A stretch of 64,000 nt of DNA, taken from contig NZ_JXOK01000010.1 in the NCBI RefSeq assembly GCF_000830505.1, forward strand, positions 175,105-239,104, given 5' to 3'. Shown here one piece after another: positions 25,627-35,181 of the stretch (positions are counted from its first letter, which is position 1; the number at the start of each line of letters is the position of its first letter). A program made the position numbers and the translations under genes. The notes under the pieces were generated by a model, which was not told the DNA's origin, did no database searches, and saw nothing but the letters and a program-made list of their open reading frames with translations. The DNA comes from Vibrio mytili (GTDB lineage Bacteria; Pseudomonadota; Gammaproteobacteria; Enterobacterales; Vibrionaceae).

Positions 25627-26131
25627 CTAAATCCTCCTTACAATTATTTGAATTATGGAGAGATTTGAGCATATACCCAAATAACCTCAAGATGCTAGGT
25701 TCAGCGAGAATGACTTGGTTCTCAGACGCGGCAACGATTTGAAGATCTAGTAGTTCTAAATCAAAAATCGTTAACAAAGGCTGTGAGCCAAGTCAACTCG
25801 CCCTTCGGGAGCATGTCACTGACAAGATTTCATCGTCACATAACTCGGAAAGAGCCTGCTATTCCGCTTCGTTATCTTCCTTGAACTCATGCCAGTGACA
25901 ATGCTCTGAATCCAACATCTTGAAGTCATTTGGGTATATATTAATTGTAAACCATTGCGTTTACTTAAGTTCACAAAACGAGGATAAATTCACATAGGAT
26001 GGTGATATAACGAAATGTTCTCGTTGATACTGGCTTTTTCAGCATGACTATCACACATAAGTGAAACAAAAACTTCACTGTTTCAATAAATTCATGATTC
26101 TGTCATCATTCAATTCTTATTATAATAAGGA
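25627..26131. other. Intergenic region largely filled by a MITE-like element
   Basis: 505 bases between ybjD (leftward) and the nucleotidase gene (rightward). The 267-bp inverted-repeat element occupies the left two thirds. The remaining 190 bases before the nucleotidase gene are AT-rich and should hold its promoter. Confidence 0.6.
25672..25938. mobile_element. MITE-like element with 23-bp terminal inverted repeats
   Basis: The left end (25672-25694, beginning TATACCCAAATAACC) and the right end (25916-25938) are inverted copies agreeing at 21 of 23 positions. The inside consists of two long imperfect hairpins: 25703-25790 (GCGAG..TGACTTGG pairs with CCAAGTCA..CTCGC; AACGATTT pairs with AAATCGTT) and about 25810-25907 (GAGCATGTCACTG pairs with CAGTGACAATGCTC). 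No ORF of note. It has the character of a non-autonomous miniature element. Partial copies occur at 14502, 34579, 52661 and 59785. Confidence 0.75.
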
Positions 26132-27888
26132 ATGAAAAGAGAGAAGATGACAATGGATAAAAATCATAAGCCAGTCAGAATCAAACTGGCGCACATCAAT
26201 GACACTCATTCCTACTTTGAACCAACATCACTGCAGCTAAAACTCGATATTCAAGGCGAGCACAATTTAGAACCTTACGTTAGTGCGGGTGGGTTTTCAC
26301 GCATTGCCACACGAGTGGAACAGTTACGAGATGATGCGAAGCGTCAGGGGCAAGGGATGTTGTTTCTTCATGCAGGCGACTGTTTCCAAGGCACACTTTA
26401 TTTTTCCCTATTTAAAGGCAAGGCGAATGCGGATTTGCTAAATGCGTTAAACATTGATGCGATGGCGTTGGGGAATCATGAACTTGATATGGGAAATGAG
26501 CCAGTTGCTTTGTTTTGTAAAAGAACAAACTTTCCTCTATTAGCGGGAAATTGGGACTTATCCAACGAGTTACAAGCAAAAACTCATCGCATCAGTACCT
26601 GCGATAATGTGCTGAGTTACAAACCTGAGACCAAAAGCGCACAATATGTTGTGAAAGAATTTGATGGCGAAAAAGTCGCTATCTTTGGTTTGTCGTTGGA
26701 TAAAATGAGTGAGATCGCTAATCCAGACGCTGATACCCCGTTTATATCGGCAATTGAAACTGCGAAAGCGACGGTAGAACAAATTCATGATTCCGGTATT
26801 AGAAATATTATTCTACTCAGCCACCTCGGTTATGAGGGGGATTTAGAATTAGCAAAACAGATCAGCGGCATTGGTATCATCGTCGGTGGGCATAGTCACC
26901 GTTTGCAAGGGGACTTCTCATCAATTGGGTTAGGTGTGGATGATCCGTATGGCGTTAAGGTCAATGACACGTATGTCGTTCAAGCGGGATATCACGCTTT
27001 GACGATGGGGCACTGTGTCCTTGAGTTTGATCATAACGGAAAAGCGACCATGCTCAGTGGTCAAAACGAACTACTGTTAGGGCGTCGTATTTTTTGGGAC
27101 TCTACACTTAACCAACAATTAGACCAAGGTGTGTTTGAAAAGGCGTGTGATTTCATCCATGGTCAACCGAATGTTGTCGTATGTAAAAAGCACCCTGAAA
27201 CGCAGACTATTCTAAACAACAAGTACATTCCTCGTGTCCGCGCTTTACAGTCTCAAGTGATTGCAACGGTGGAAAGTAAAAAGCGTCACGTGCGTATACC
27301 GGATGAATTTGGCAGTAGTGAACTCGCATCTTCGGTCGCGCAATCGTTTTTGTATAGTTTGAACCAAAGGGGACATGGCGTACAGTTTGCGATCCATAAT
27401 GCTGGCGGAGTGAGAACGTCCTTGAATGCTGGCAATATTACCGTTGCCGATATTGCCGGACGATTATTGCCATTTGCCGTACCCATTGGTTTTTATGACG
27501 TTCAAGGTAAAGTGATAAGAAAAACGCTAGAAGGTGCGATTAATAATGCGTTAAACAATGGAGTAGAAGGAACAGGCTCGGGAAGCTATCCATACACACA
27601 TAATTTACACTTTGAATATAAAGTAGACGCCCCCAAAGGCAGAGAATCCGCCAATTAGAAATCTTTAACGGTCAGCGGTGGGTGAACGTTGAGAATGACG
27701 TTTGGTATCGTGGTACTTCTTCAGCGTACACGATGAAGGGCAAAGAAGGATATGAAGCATTGCTCGATATGAAGGGTGAGGGAAGTGTTACTAATTTATC
27801 GATGGCGGATTGCTTTATTGAGCTTCTAACCGATTACCCACAATGTTTAAATCAAACGAGAAAATTAAACTCACTGCAAAACGGTTAG
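26132..27888 (+). pseudogene. Bifunctional metallophosphatase/5'-nucleotidase, frameshifted
   Basis: The main frame (26132-27658) carries the metallophosphatase domain: LAHINDTHSYFEP, AGDCFQGTLYF, ALGNHELDMG, LLSHLGYEGDLELA and VGGHSHR. The start of the 5'-nucleotidase C-terminal domain follows (AIHNAGGVRTSLNAGNITV). It stops early; a second frame continues RQLEIFNGQRWVNVENDVWY to 27888. Adding one base near 27641 joins them into about 585 residues. There is no signal peptide, which is unusual for UshA-type enzymes and suggests a cytoplasmic role in nucleotide or diphosphate hydrolysis. ATGs at 26132, 26147 and 26153 are all possible; the last two have better spacing from GAGAG. Confidence 0.85.
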
Positions 27889-28011
27889 GGATATAACCAT
27901 CTGAAGCCATTTGTTAAATTTGTTGATTTATAATCTGGTGAGAGCTTCTATCGCGATATGGTTCGGATTTTGCTTTCTTTTACGGTACTACGCATCTAAG
28001 AGGGTAGTATT

Positions 28012-28107
28012 ATGTGGAAGAAAGACTGGGCCGACGCAGCAGCTATCGCAGCTTGGGTTGGTGTTTGGTCTATGTTGGTCTATTTTGTGCCACTAGGCGG
28101 AATGTAA
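28012..28107 (+). CDS. Small 31-residue membrane peptide
   Basis: A 32-codon ORF with AGAGGGTAG 5 bases before the ATG. The peptide has a charged start (MWKKDWAD) followed by a single hydrophobic helix with four aromatic residues (AAAIAAWVGVWSMLVYFVPL). It is typical of small single-pass membrane proteins. Function unknown; it stands between the nucleotidase and a 63-codon gene. Confidence 0.5.
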   Translation: MWKKDWADAAAIAAWVGVWSMLVYFVPLGGM

Positions 28108-28499
28108 AAACTAATCAGATCGAGGGGCACATTCGTGCTCCTTATTTATTCCAATAATAGTAAGCTCACAACCAGTAGGTTTAGACTAATATAACTAATC
28201 GAACGTAGCAGGATTCAACTTCAATTTCCTCAAAGTTCAAAAAAACTAAGAGTTAAATATTTGTTATTGTTGAGCATCGAAATGCCAGCTTTTGAGTGGT
28301 TTATTCATTATTAAGCTAAGTTTTTGCGTAGATATGCGCAATAAGCTTAAGTTCTATCCATCCCGTTTGTAAACGCTTTGTTTTATTAGAAAATCTTATC
28401 CGAATGCAAAATAATTGTCATTTTTTATACTGGAAAAATGTAGATTAATATACAACCAACAAGACGTTATACAGCTTTTATTTTTATAGAGAGGCAATC
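28108..28499. other. AT-rich intergenic region
   Basis: 392 bases of AT-rich DNA upstream of the 63-codon gene. There are no hairpins with T runs and no credible ORF. It may provide a long, regulated leader. Confidence 0.4.
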
Positions 28500-28691
28500 A
28501 TGGCACAAGCAATGCAAATGACTAATGTAGCTTTACCAACCTCTATGGATAAGAAAACCTACTCGGTTAACTTCAAAGGATTGATTGCACACTTACTGGA
28601 CATACTTTTCGTCGACAATGCTGCTCCACGCAGTTATTACGCCGAAGACATGTCAGCGCATATTCAGAAAGACATTGGTATGTATCGTTAA
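28500..28691 (+). CDS. Small conserved-looking protein with DUF1127-like C-terminus
   Basis: 63 residues, with AGAGAGG 6 bases before the ATG. The C-terminal end (EDMSAHIQKDIGMYR) resembles the L-R-D-I-G-L-S-R ending of DUF1127/YjiS small proteins, some of which have RNA-related or stress roles. The N-terminal half has no recognised motif. Only the last 12 residues support the family link, so treat the assignment as tentative. Two terminators follow. Confidence 0.55.
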   Translation: MAQAMQMTNVALPTSMDKKTYSVNFKGLIAHLLDILFVDNAAPRSYYAEDMSAHIQKDIGMYR

Positions 28692-28756
28692 GATATCCGA
28701 ACTGCTAAGGGGTTTTTTAATCCTCTAACAGGTGTCTTGAGTATGTGGATAAACTG

Positions 28757-28786
28757 AAAAAGCCAGCATTCAAGCTGGCTTTGTTG
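28757..28786. terminator. Bidirectional rho-independent terminator
   Basis: An 8-bp perfect stem (28760-28767 with 28774-28781) with a T-rich right flank and an A-rich left flank, between the 63-codon gene and phnA. Confidence 0.75.
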
Positions 28787-28808
28787 TATCTGGCCCCATT
28801 GAATATAC

Positions 28809-28843
28809 AAAAGCAGGGCTCCTATTCAAGGAACCCTGCTTTA
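28809..28843 (-). terminator. Terminator for phnA
   Basis: A long stem (28810-28818 with 28834-28842, extended inward by partial pairing), followed on the leftward strand by TTTTG. It lies 18 bases past the phnA stop. Confidence 0.7.
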
Positions 28844-28860
28844 AATAACAGGTAGCCCAG

Positions 28861-29418
28861 TTATTTTTTACGGCAGTACTCTGCAATTACGTACATTGAT
28901 TGGCCGCCGTTGGCTTTACCCGAAACCAGTTTAGGGTCATCACCAAGGCTGATGCCACGAATAACCGTACCTTGTTTAATCACTAGGTTCGTTCCTTTTA
29001 CTGGAAGATCTTTGATTACTGTTACGTCGTCACCTTTTTTCAGTTCGGTACCGTTGCAATCCAGAGTTTTGTCATCATCAGACATGCCCTTCATCGCCCA
29101 GTTCATTTGCTCTTCTTCCATGTACATCATGTCAAGTGCATCTTGAGCCCAGCTTTCAGTGTTCAGGCGAGTCAGCTGTCGCCATGCAGTTACTTGTACT
29201 GCTGGCACTTGACTCCACATGCTGTCGTTTAGGCAACGCCAGTGGTTAATGTCTTGTGGCTCTTCGATCTCACCTAGACACTTGTCACACACCATAATTG
29301 CAGTGTCTACAGTTACATTGCCATGAGGAGGAACAGCGTATGCCGTTAATGGAGATTCAGAAGCGCACAGTTCACATTTAGACTCGCAACGAGCAAGCAG
29401 AGTTGATTCGATAGACAT
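28861..29418 (-). CDS. phnA: PhnA domain protein (YjdM-like)
   Basis: 185 residues. The N-terminal zinc ribbon has four CxxC-type cysteines (KCELC near 14-18, CDKC near 45-48), and the C-terminal SH3-like domain has DCNGTELKKGDDVTVIKDLP and VKGTNLVIKQGTVIRGISLG. The middle is a tryptophan-rich insert (MWSQVPAVQVTAWRQL). Despite the name, PhnA/YjdM is not part of the C-P lyase and its role is unclear. No phosphonate genes are nearby. Confidence 0.9.
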   Translation of the reverse strand: MSIESTLLARCESKCELCASESPLTAYAVPPHGNVTVDTAIMVCDKCLGEIEEPQDINHWRCLNDSMWSQVPAVQVTAWRQLTRLNTESWAQDALDMMYMEEEQMNWAMKGMSDDDKTLDCNGTELKKGDDVTVIKDLPVKGTNLVIKQGTVIRGISLGDDPKLVSGKANGGQSMYVIAEYCRKK

Positions 29419-29620
29419 AAGGACTCACTTTAGTAGTGTTATTTTGGGGCGATATTATCCACTTTATCCTGACAATTAAAAGGGGATTAGGCATTTAAGC
29501 GATATTTTACAATATACCAACCTGAATAAGTGAAACGTGAAAACAAAAGGCATAGTCAGAAACGTAGAGATAGCTAAGTAACGTCGAGATGGTCCGTAGG
29601 TGGTTAGTTTAAATTCCATA

Positions 29621-29647
29621 AAAAAGCCCAGCGAGTGAAGCTGGGCC
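29621..29647 (-). terminator. Terminator after volA
   Basis: A 7-bp GC-rich stem (29626-29632 with 29640-29646). The A run on its left gives a U run for the leftward fadL-volA mRNA, 26 bases past the volA stop. Confidence 0.8.
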
Positions 29648-29672
29648 TAGTTGAGGTTTTCGGACTAGTGGC

Positions 29673-32081
29673 TTATTTCAGCACGGTTGTGTCGGATACA
29701 CCTGACAACGCGTTATCCACCAAAAAGTCCGCGTTTTCGGCTTGCATTTCGGCATGATGGCCAATATCCGAAAGCGTGCCGTTTGGTGAAGCAAAGGTAG
29801 TGTGCGATGCAACATCATTAAATTGCACGAAGCTACTGGCTGGAGGCACGGAAGTGGTGGTGCTATTTACCTTCGTTAGCCCAAGTTTTTCTGCCAAAGG
29901 CTCAGAGCCAGCGAATTTCGCACTATCTACCTTATTTGGTACCGTATCATCACCATCAACTTCGGTCATTAGGAATGGTGTTGATAAAGAACCCGAAGCG
30001 ACGAGATCACTCGCGTTAGTGAACGGATCTACCGTATCCAATGTGGTTTGCGCCGCATAGATAAACTGGGAGAAACCGGAGCTTAATTCGGTGAGTTGCT
30101 CAGCCGTTGCTTTTTCTTCAAAATCTGAGTAGCAAGCTCCATCATCTAAATTTGTACACTGAACATCGGCATAACCAGCGTACTGAGCAGAGGCTGAATA
30201 AGCAATGTTATGCTTGATTTGTGGACCAAATTTTTCTGAACCTAGAAGCAAATTGCCGATCTGACCGCCCGAGTTTTGAATGGACGCTGCGCTAAATGTG
30301 TAGAGCGCATCAGCACTGACACTTCCCAATGTGTTGTTAGCCGCTGCAACCGCAGAGGTCGCGACGATGCCTCCAAGCGAGTGTCCCAATACTTTAACTT
30401 CGGAACCTGTCATCGGATTAAATGCTTGTAGTGGACTGTTCATCAACAACCCGCCTTGAGCAGAAACCACAAGACTGGCGCGAAGTCCCAATACATCCAG
30501 CACACTTTGACGCAAGTTATCACGAGCGACCGCTAAGTTAGACAGATTCAAATACGCAAGCACGTTTGCATTCGCAGAGCGTTGCTCATCGAGACTACGG
30601 GTTCCATGCAGCGGTAGATCAATCGCCAAAACCGCCACACCAGCTTTCACCATGTTAAACGCGAACGCGTAGGCGTTTTCTTTGGCGGAAGTTATGCCAT
30701 GCTGATAAATCACAACATCTGTGGCGTTGCCAGACTGAGGAGTGAATAATAAAACCTCGACTTCTTCCAGAGATTTCACTTGCGGGACAGGTGAGTAGCG
30801 CGTGATGATGCGTTCACTGTCGAGTTGTTCTCCGTTTGATAGGTATAACTTCGCTCCTACTAGCTTTAATTGTTCCGTAGGGTCCGTTGCCAGTTTAGAC
30901 ACATCAACCGGGTTATCGGCGAATACACCCGTAGAAAGCTGCTGAACCATGTTTGCCTGTTCGTCAGGATCCGCAAGTGCAGCGCTGATTTTCGCTAAAC
31001 TTGGCATCGCTGACACCATGGGTTGCATGTTCCAATTTGCGTCTTTTTCTAGGTAGTAAGGTAATTTTACTGTGCCTTGAGTGACATTGACGCTCGCGCC
31101 AGACGCATTATAAAGGCCTTTAATTGCTGTCTTAGCCGCGTCGCTATCACTGATATATTTGCTAAAGTCATCGTCAGAATCTAGCGCCGCAATAAAGTCT
31201 TGCGGTGGATCGAGCTTCATTGTGTAGGCAGTTGATAAATCGACTGAACCTTCATTTTCATCGTTTTTGTAAACGGTGTTAAGTGTGTTGGCACCCGTCG
31301 AAAAACCTGTCGCGGTGACACCTTTAACGGACGCCAAAGTATCGCCAACAGACTGAGTGCTAAACCATGAAGAATAAACAATATCGGCAGGGTTAACTTG
31401 AGCGAGACCAAAAATGCCTTCAACCGCTTTAGTGACTGCTTGAACAGACGCAAGGTCACCATTTTCGTAAGTAACCTCTTGCGACTTGCCTGTCGCGTAG
31501 CTTGCTGATGTGCCAATTGGCTCGCCATTCACGTCGGTGATATCTTGTGTTACGGCAAAAATGTACTCGCTCGATTCGTCAAGGGCGTCCATGAACTGAA
31601 TATATAGAGAGTTCCCCATCGCTTGAACCATATAGTCTTGATTTTGAACAAGAACTTCTTCAATCGGGTTTGACTGTCTATCCCAATCAGTTAAGCGTTG
31701 GTTAATTTTGATGACTTTAATACCAGATGCGAGCAAACCAGTAGCAAAACCATCACCGTTGAAATTCAGAACGATTGGCATTGTCGTTGACCAACCATCC
31801 ATTGTGTTCATTGAAGCTCTAGGGTTTGTTAAGGCACTGTCGCCGTTAGTCGGAAGCCCAAGTGTGCCGTCTGTGGAATCCATAAGTAAGTAAGACGGTG
31901 CAGGGACATCCGCATTCGCACCTTGAAGCGTAAAGCTGATAGAGGTTTCACGATCCAGAAGCGCTTGTACTTCATCTTCAAACTGTACTTTGTCAGAAGT
32001 GCCAGAGCTTGATGTATTGTCACCACAGCCAGCTAAAAGGATTGCAGAACAAAGTATTGATAATTTAAACGTATGTTTCAT
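29673..32081 (-). CDS. volA: Surface lysophospholipase VolA (Pla-1/Cef-type lipase)
   Basis: 802 residues. It has a lipoprotein signal with lipobox LLAGC (C19), then a long N-terminal region and a C-terminal alpha/beta-hydrolase. The nucleophile elbow GHSLGG lies near residue 565, with IYQHGITSAKEN (oxyanion region) before it and candidate Asp (EVDGDDTVPN) and His (ASHTTF) later. VolA in V. cholerae is an outer-membrane, surface-exposed lysophospholipase that releases fatty acids from lysophosphatidylcholine for uptake. It lies 20 bases downstream of fadL in one operon, matching that role exactly. CGGAGT precedes the ATG. Confidence 0.92.
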   Translation of the reverse strand: MKHTFKLSILCSAILLAGCGDNTSSSGTSDKVQFEDEVQALLDRETSISFTLQGANADVPAPSYLLMDSTDGTLGLPTNGDSALTNPRASMNTMDGWSTTMPIVLNFNGDGFATGLLASGIKVIKINQRLTDWDRQSNPIEEVLVQNQDYMVQAMGNSLYIQFMDALDESSEYIFAVTQDITDVNGEPIGTSASYATGKSQEVTYENGDLASVQAVTKAVEGIFGLAQVNPADIVYSSWFSTQSVGDTLASVKGVTATGFSTGANTLNTVYKNDENEGSVDLSTAYTMKLDPPQDFIAALDSDDDFSKYISDSDAAKTAIKGLYNASGASVNVTQGTVKLPYYLEKDANWNMQPMVSAMPSLAKISAALADPDEQANMVQQLSTGVFADNPVDVSKLATDPTEQLKLVGAKLYLSNGEQLDSERIITRYSPVPQVKSLEEVEVLLFTPQSGNATDVVIYQHGITSAKENAYAFAFNMVKAGVAVLAIDLPLHGTRSLDEQRSANANVLAYLNLSNLAVARDNLRQSVLDVLGLRASLVVSAQGGLLMNSPLQAFNPMTGSEVKVLGHSLGGIVATSAVAAANNTLGSVSADALYTFSAASIQNSGGQIGNLLLGSEKFGPQIKHNIAYSASAQYAGYADVQCTNLDDGACYSDFEEKATAEQLTELSSGFSQFIYAAQTTLDTVDPFTNASDLVASGSLSTPFLMTEVDGDDTVPNKVDSAKFAGSEPLAEKLGLTKVNSTTTSVPPASSFVQFNDVASHTTFASPNGTLSDIGHHAEMQAENADFLVDNALSGVSDTTVLK

Positions 32082-32101
32082 TGAATGACTCCGTAATCCT
32101 A

Positions 32102-33346
32102 TTATTTGAAGGTGTAGTTCATCTGAACCGCACTGATGTACGCATTCGCTTCAGATTCAAACTTGATAACATCACCTGAAGCACTCTTTTCAGTGAAAGT
32201 ACTAGATTTGCTGTTAACAAGTGCAAAACCTGCATCTACGGTCAAATTCTCATTCATCGCGTAAGTCAATCCCGCGCTATACCAGAAACGATCACTGTCT
32301 GGGATACTCAATGTTGTTTTACCTGCTTGTTCGTCGTACGCAAACCCTGCGCGTAATGTCCAGCTGGTATTTAAGGTATAGGTCGCACCAATCGAGTAGC
32401 GATTGTTGTCTTCGTATTTTTCTGGTTTGAAGAAACATTGACCCGCAGTGCCATTGTTACACTGAGGACTCGTCGCTTTGAGCTCTTTGAACGTGCTCCA
32501 ATCCGTTTGTTGCCATCCATAATGCACGGCCCATTGGTCGTTCAACTGATGGAATGCCGATAGTTCAATAATGGAAGGGAGAGAGATTTTTAAGCTACCA
32601 TCGACTTTTGCAGACGTTGCGATACCTGAGTCATAACTGCTAAATTCGCCATCGTCAAAATCAAGGTCAACTTCAGAACGGTAACCAAAACCAAAGCGGT
32701 TGTTTTCATTGAGTTCAAACAACGCGCCAACATTCCAACCCCAAGCAAATGTTTCCCCCTCCATGCCAACGAGATTATCGGATTTGTTACCGCCAAATAT
32801 TCCCGCGAGTTTGCCTTTGTGACGGGTTAATTCAGCTTCTGCGTAGACTAGGTTGATGCCGCCACCAACGCTGAAAGAGTCGTTAATTCGATACGCTATA
32901 TTTGGGTTGACGTTCACAGAAATCAGAGAAGTGTCACCCGCAGCGTCGCCAGCAGAGATGTCGTCTGGGTAATCTGTTGCGACGCCGTATGTTGTGAACA
33001 TGCCAATACCCCAAGCCCATTTATCATTAATTGGGCTGATATAATAGCCAGCAGGGACAACCTGCAAGGGTGCAACGTCTTTTGCGTGTTCGTTATTGAG
33101 TGTGTCGTACACATCCACTTCAGGATCGACGATAGATAACGCACCAGAGAATTGCGCTTCTTTGAAAAGCGTCATTGCTGCTGGGTTGCGAGCCAGTACA
33201 CTCGCATTATCTGCAACGGCGCCTTCACCTGAAAATGCTCGACCAAGACCAGATGCCGAATGTTCAGCCACTTGGAAGCCCGCTGAGTGGGCATTACACG
33301 CGAACAATATTGAAATTGTTAGCAGAGAGCAGTGCTTCTTGTTCAT
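32102..33346 (-). CDS. fadL: Long-chain fatty acid outer membrane channel FadL
   Basis: 414 residues from the ATG at 33346, which follows a perfect AGGAGGG; the frame is open further to 33445. Signal peptide 1-22 (CNAHSA), then the FadL hatch GFQVAEHSASGLGRAFSGEG and the NPAAMTLF motif, followed by beta-barrel strands ending in a terminal phenylalanine region (AVQMNYTFK). It imports fatty acids freed by VolA. Gene order fadL-volA is the known Vibrio arrangement. Confidence 0.95.
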   Translation of the reverse strand: MNKKHCSLLTISILFACNAHSAGFQVAEHSASGLGRAFSGEGAVADNASVLARNPAAMTLFKEAQFSGALSIVDPEVDVYDTLNNEHAKDVAPLQVVPAGYYISPINDKWAWGIGMFTTYGVATDYPDDISAGDAAGDTSLISVNVNPNIAYRINDSFSVGGGINLVYAEAELTRHKGKLAGIFGGNKSDNLVGMEGETFAWGWNVGALFELNENNRFGFGYRSEVDLDFDDGEFSSYDSGIATSAKVDGSLKISLPSIIELSAFHQLNDQWAVHYGWQQTDWSTFKELKATSPQCNNGTAGQCFFKPEKYEDNNRYSIGATYTLNTSWTLRAGFAYDEQAGKTTLSIPDSDRFWYSAGLTYAMNENLTVDAGFALVNSKSSTFTEKSASGDVIKFESEANAYISAVQMNYTFK

Positions 33347-33748
33347 CCTTGACCCTCCTAGGGTGTCATTATTCAGACCGAAGTCCTTGTTATTTTCTTG
33401 TTTGGTTGGTTTAAATGTTATCTTGATTGCGTTTATGTAAATCAAATGTTAAACGTGCGTTTGATAGTTTGTCAAAGCTTCAGTAGCTTTTGTTGTTTAA
33501 ATTTGATGCACAGGTCAAATCATACCCCCTAAGGTGTTGTGATTAAGAAGAAATAAACGGGCAGATGGTATGACCAGAATGTTTTTGTGCAATTTAGAGG
33601 GGAATAAAGACCTGATGCAAATAAATGCAGTTATTCGGTTTAGTTTTAATCGGTTGGCGGTTCAATTTAAACACATTGAGCCGTCAACGAGTTAATTTGG
33701 TCGTAATGGCAATCTATACTCCAGTATCTTAACGCTACTTGAGTATCA
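33347..33748. other. Intergenic region upstream of fadL
   Basis: 402 bases between fadL (leftward) and the M48 protease stop. It holds the fadL promoter region and a FadR-like palindrome. No coding frame recognised. Confidence 0.5.
33566..33576. promoter_or_regulatory. FadR-like palindrome upstream of fadL
   Basis: TGGTATGACCA resembles the core of the FadR consensus (TGGTCNGACCA), with two mismatches in the centre. It is about 220 bases upstream of the fadL ATG, far for direct repression, so this is only a candidate. Confidence 0.3.
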
Positions 33749-34537
33749 TTAGCTGCATTTTGGGGTAGGGGTGTTATAGTTCGGTAGTCGCTTAATCGTT
33801 GCTTGTAGATCTCGAATACGCGTGCTGTGTGAAGGGTGAGTCGAGAAAAACTCAGGCGGTTGAGCCCCTCCTGAAGCGGCGCTCATATTTTTCCATAACT
33901 CGACACTTTGGTTGGGATCAAACCCTGCTTTTGCCATGTAATCCAACCCAACGATGTCCGCTTCGGACTCTTGCGTTCTGCCGTAAGGAAGCATGACACC
34001 ATATTGAACTCCCACTCCCAGAGCGGCCATCGTCAGTTGTTGATATTGTTTGTATTCTGATGCACCAATCGCGACATTCGCTAAAGACAACCCTGCATTC
34101 GTCAGTTGGCTCTGAGAAAGACGTTCGTTACTATGGTCTGCCAAAACGTGTGCGACCTCATGACCAATAACCGTTGCCAACTGATGCTGGTTTTTCGCGA
34201 CATCCAATAGGCCTGTATACACTCCGATTTTTCCTCCTGGCAAGGCAAATGCGTTGACTTGTTTACTGTCGAACACAACAACTTCCCAGTTATCAAACCC
34301 ACCTTGCTTAGGTATGGACTTTGTTACGTGTTTAGCCACACACTGAACGTATGCATTCGTTTTTTTATTCTTACTGATGGGTATCTCTTTCTTCATTTGA
34401 GCAAAAGATTGCGCGCCCAGTGATGACATCTGTTGATCGGAAAACATCAACAACTGATTTCGACCTGTAGGGGATGCGCTACAAGCTATAAGTCCAGCAA
34501 CACTGATAAGCGCTGAAGCTTTGATCCACACCTTCAT
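33749..34537 (-). CDS. M48 family metalloprotease lipoprotein (LoiP/YcaL-like)
   Basis: 262 residues from the ATG at 34537, with GGAG upstream. Lipobox LIAC near residue 20 indicates an acylated protein. The zinc motif HEVAH (GHEVAHVLADH) is intact, the third ligand glutamate lies in QESEADIVGLDYMAKAGFDP, and FFSTHPSHSTRI is the conserved C-terminal block. E. coli homologues LoiP and YcaL act in outer-membrane protein quality control. It is transcribed alone, convergent with nothing, and upstream of the thioesterase on the other strand. Confidence 0.9.
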   Translation of the reverse strand: MKVWIKASALISVAGLIACSASPTGRNQLLMFSDQQMSSLGAQSFAQMKKEIPISKNKKTNAYVQCVAKHVTKSIPKQGGFDNWEVVVFDSKQVNAFALPGGKIGVYTGLLDVAKNQHQLATVIGHEVAHVLADHSNERLSQSQLTNAGLSLANVAIGASEYKQYQQLTMAALGVGVQYGVMLPYGRTQESEADIVGLDYMAKAGFDPNQSVELWKNMSAASGGAQPPEFFSTHPSHSTRIRDLQATIKRLPNYNTPTPKCS

Positions 34538-34578
34538 AGTTAGCTCCATGTATATTTTTTTGTTGTACAACAGTAGTA

Positions 34579-34601
34579 TATACCCAAATGTTCTCAAAAT
34601 G
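34579..34601. repeat. Solo end of the TATACCCAAAT element
   Basis: TATACCCAAATG followed by TCTCAA and ATGC matches the left terminal repeat of the MITE-like element at 25672. No matching inverted end was found nearby, so this is probably a decayed remnant. Confidence 0.5.
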
Positions 34602-34742
34602 CATCGCTCACTCCTTTGTCACTAGCGTCAGATGCATGAAGATCACCTAGCGGAATGACGGGCGTTGTTCCAATTTACTTGACAATAAAAAGCCATCGTT
34701 ATGTCATTACGATAAAATAAAACACTAAAAGACGAGTAAACC

Positions 34743-35171
34743 ATGAGTATTTGGAAAAAGCCGATCAGCCTCGATATTCTCAACGAGACATCAAAGAACA
34801 CCATGATAGAACACCTTAATATTGAGTACACTGCTTTATCTGACGATTCCATTTCTGCCACAATGCCAGTATGCAGCTACACTCATCAGCCATTAGGGAT
34901 GCTCCATGGGGGCGCGTCCGTTGTATTGGCTGAAACGCTTGGATCGATTGCGGCTAACTGTTGTGTGGATGAAAACAGCTACTGTGTGGGTTTAGATATC
35001 AATGCGAACCATATCCGAGCGATGCGCAGCGGATACGTAATTGGAACCGCAAAGCCACAGCATATCGGGGTTTCAACGCAAGTTTGGCAGATTAATATTA
35101 CTGATGAGCGTGAACGACTTGTCTGTACAAGCCGTTTAACTATCGCGGTTAAACAAAAAAAATCACAATAG
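34743..35171 (+). CDS. Hotdog-fold thioesterase (MenI/YdiI-like)
   Basis: 142 residues, a single hotdog domain of the PaaI/MenI type. The catalytic block HQPLGMLHGGASVVLAETLG contains the glutamate (in AETLG) and the HGG loop; CVGLDINANHIRAMRSGYVI is the second conserved strand pair. E. coli MenI (YdiI) hydrolyses 1,4-dihydroxy-2-naphthoyl-CoA in menaquinone synthesis, and related enzymes accept other acyl-CoAs. It is followed 10 bases later by the DUF3389 gene, suggesting one transcript. Confidence 0.88.
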   Translation: MSIWKKPISLDILNETSKNTMIEHLNIEYTALSDDSISATMPVCSYTHQPLGMLHGGASVVLAETLGSIAANCCVDENSYCVGLDINANHIRAMRSGYVIGTAKPQHIGVSTQVWQINITDERERLVCTSRLTIAVKQKKSQ

Positions 35172-35181
35172 GTAAGTAGAC

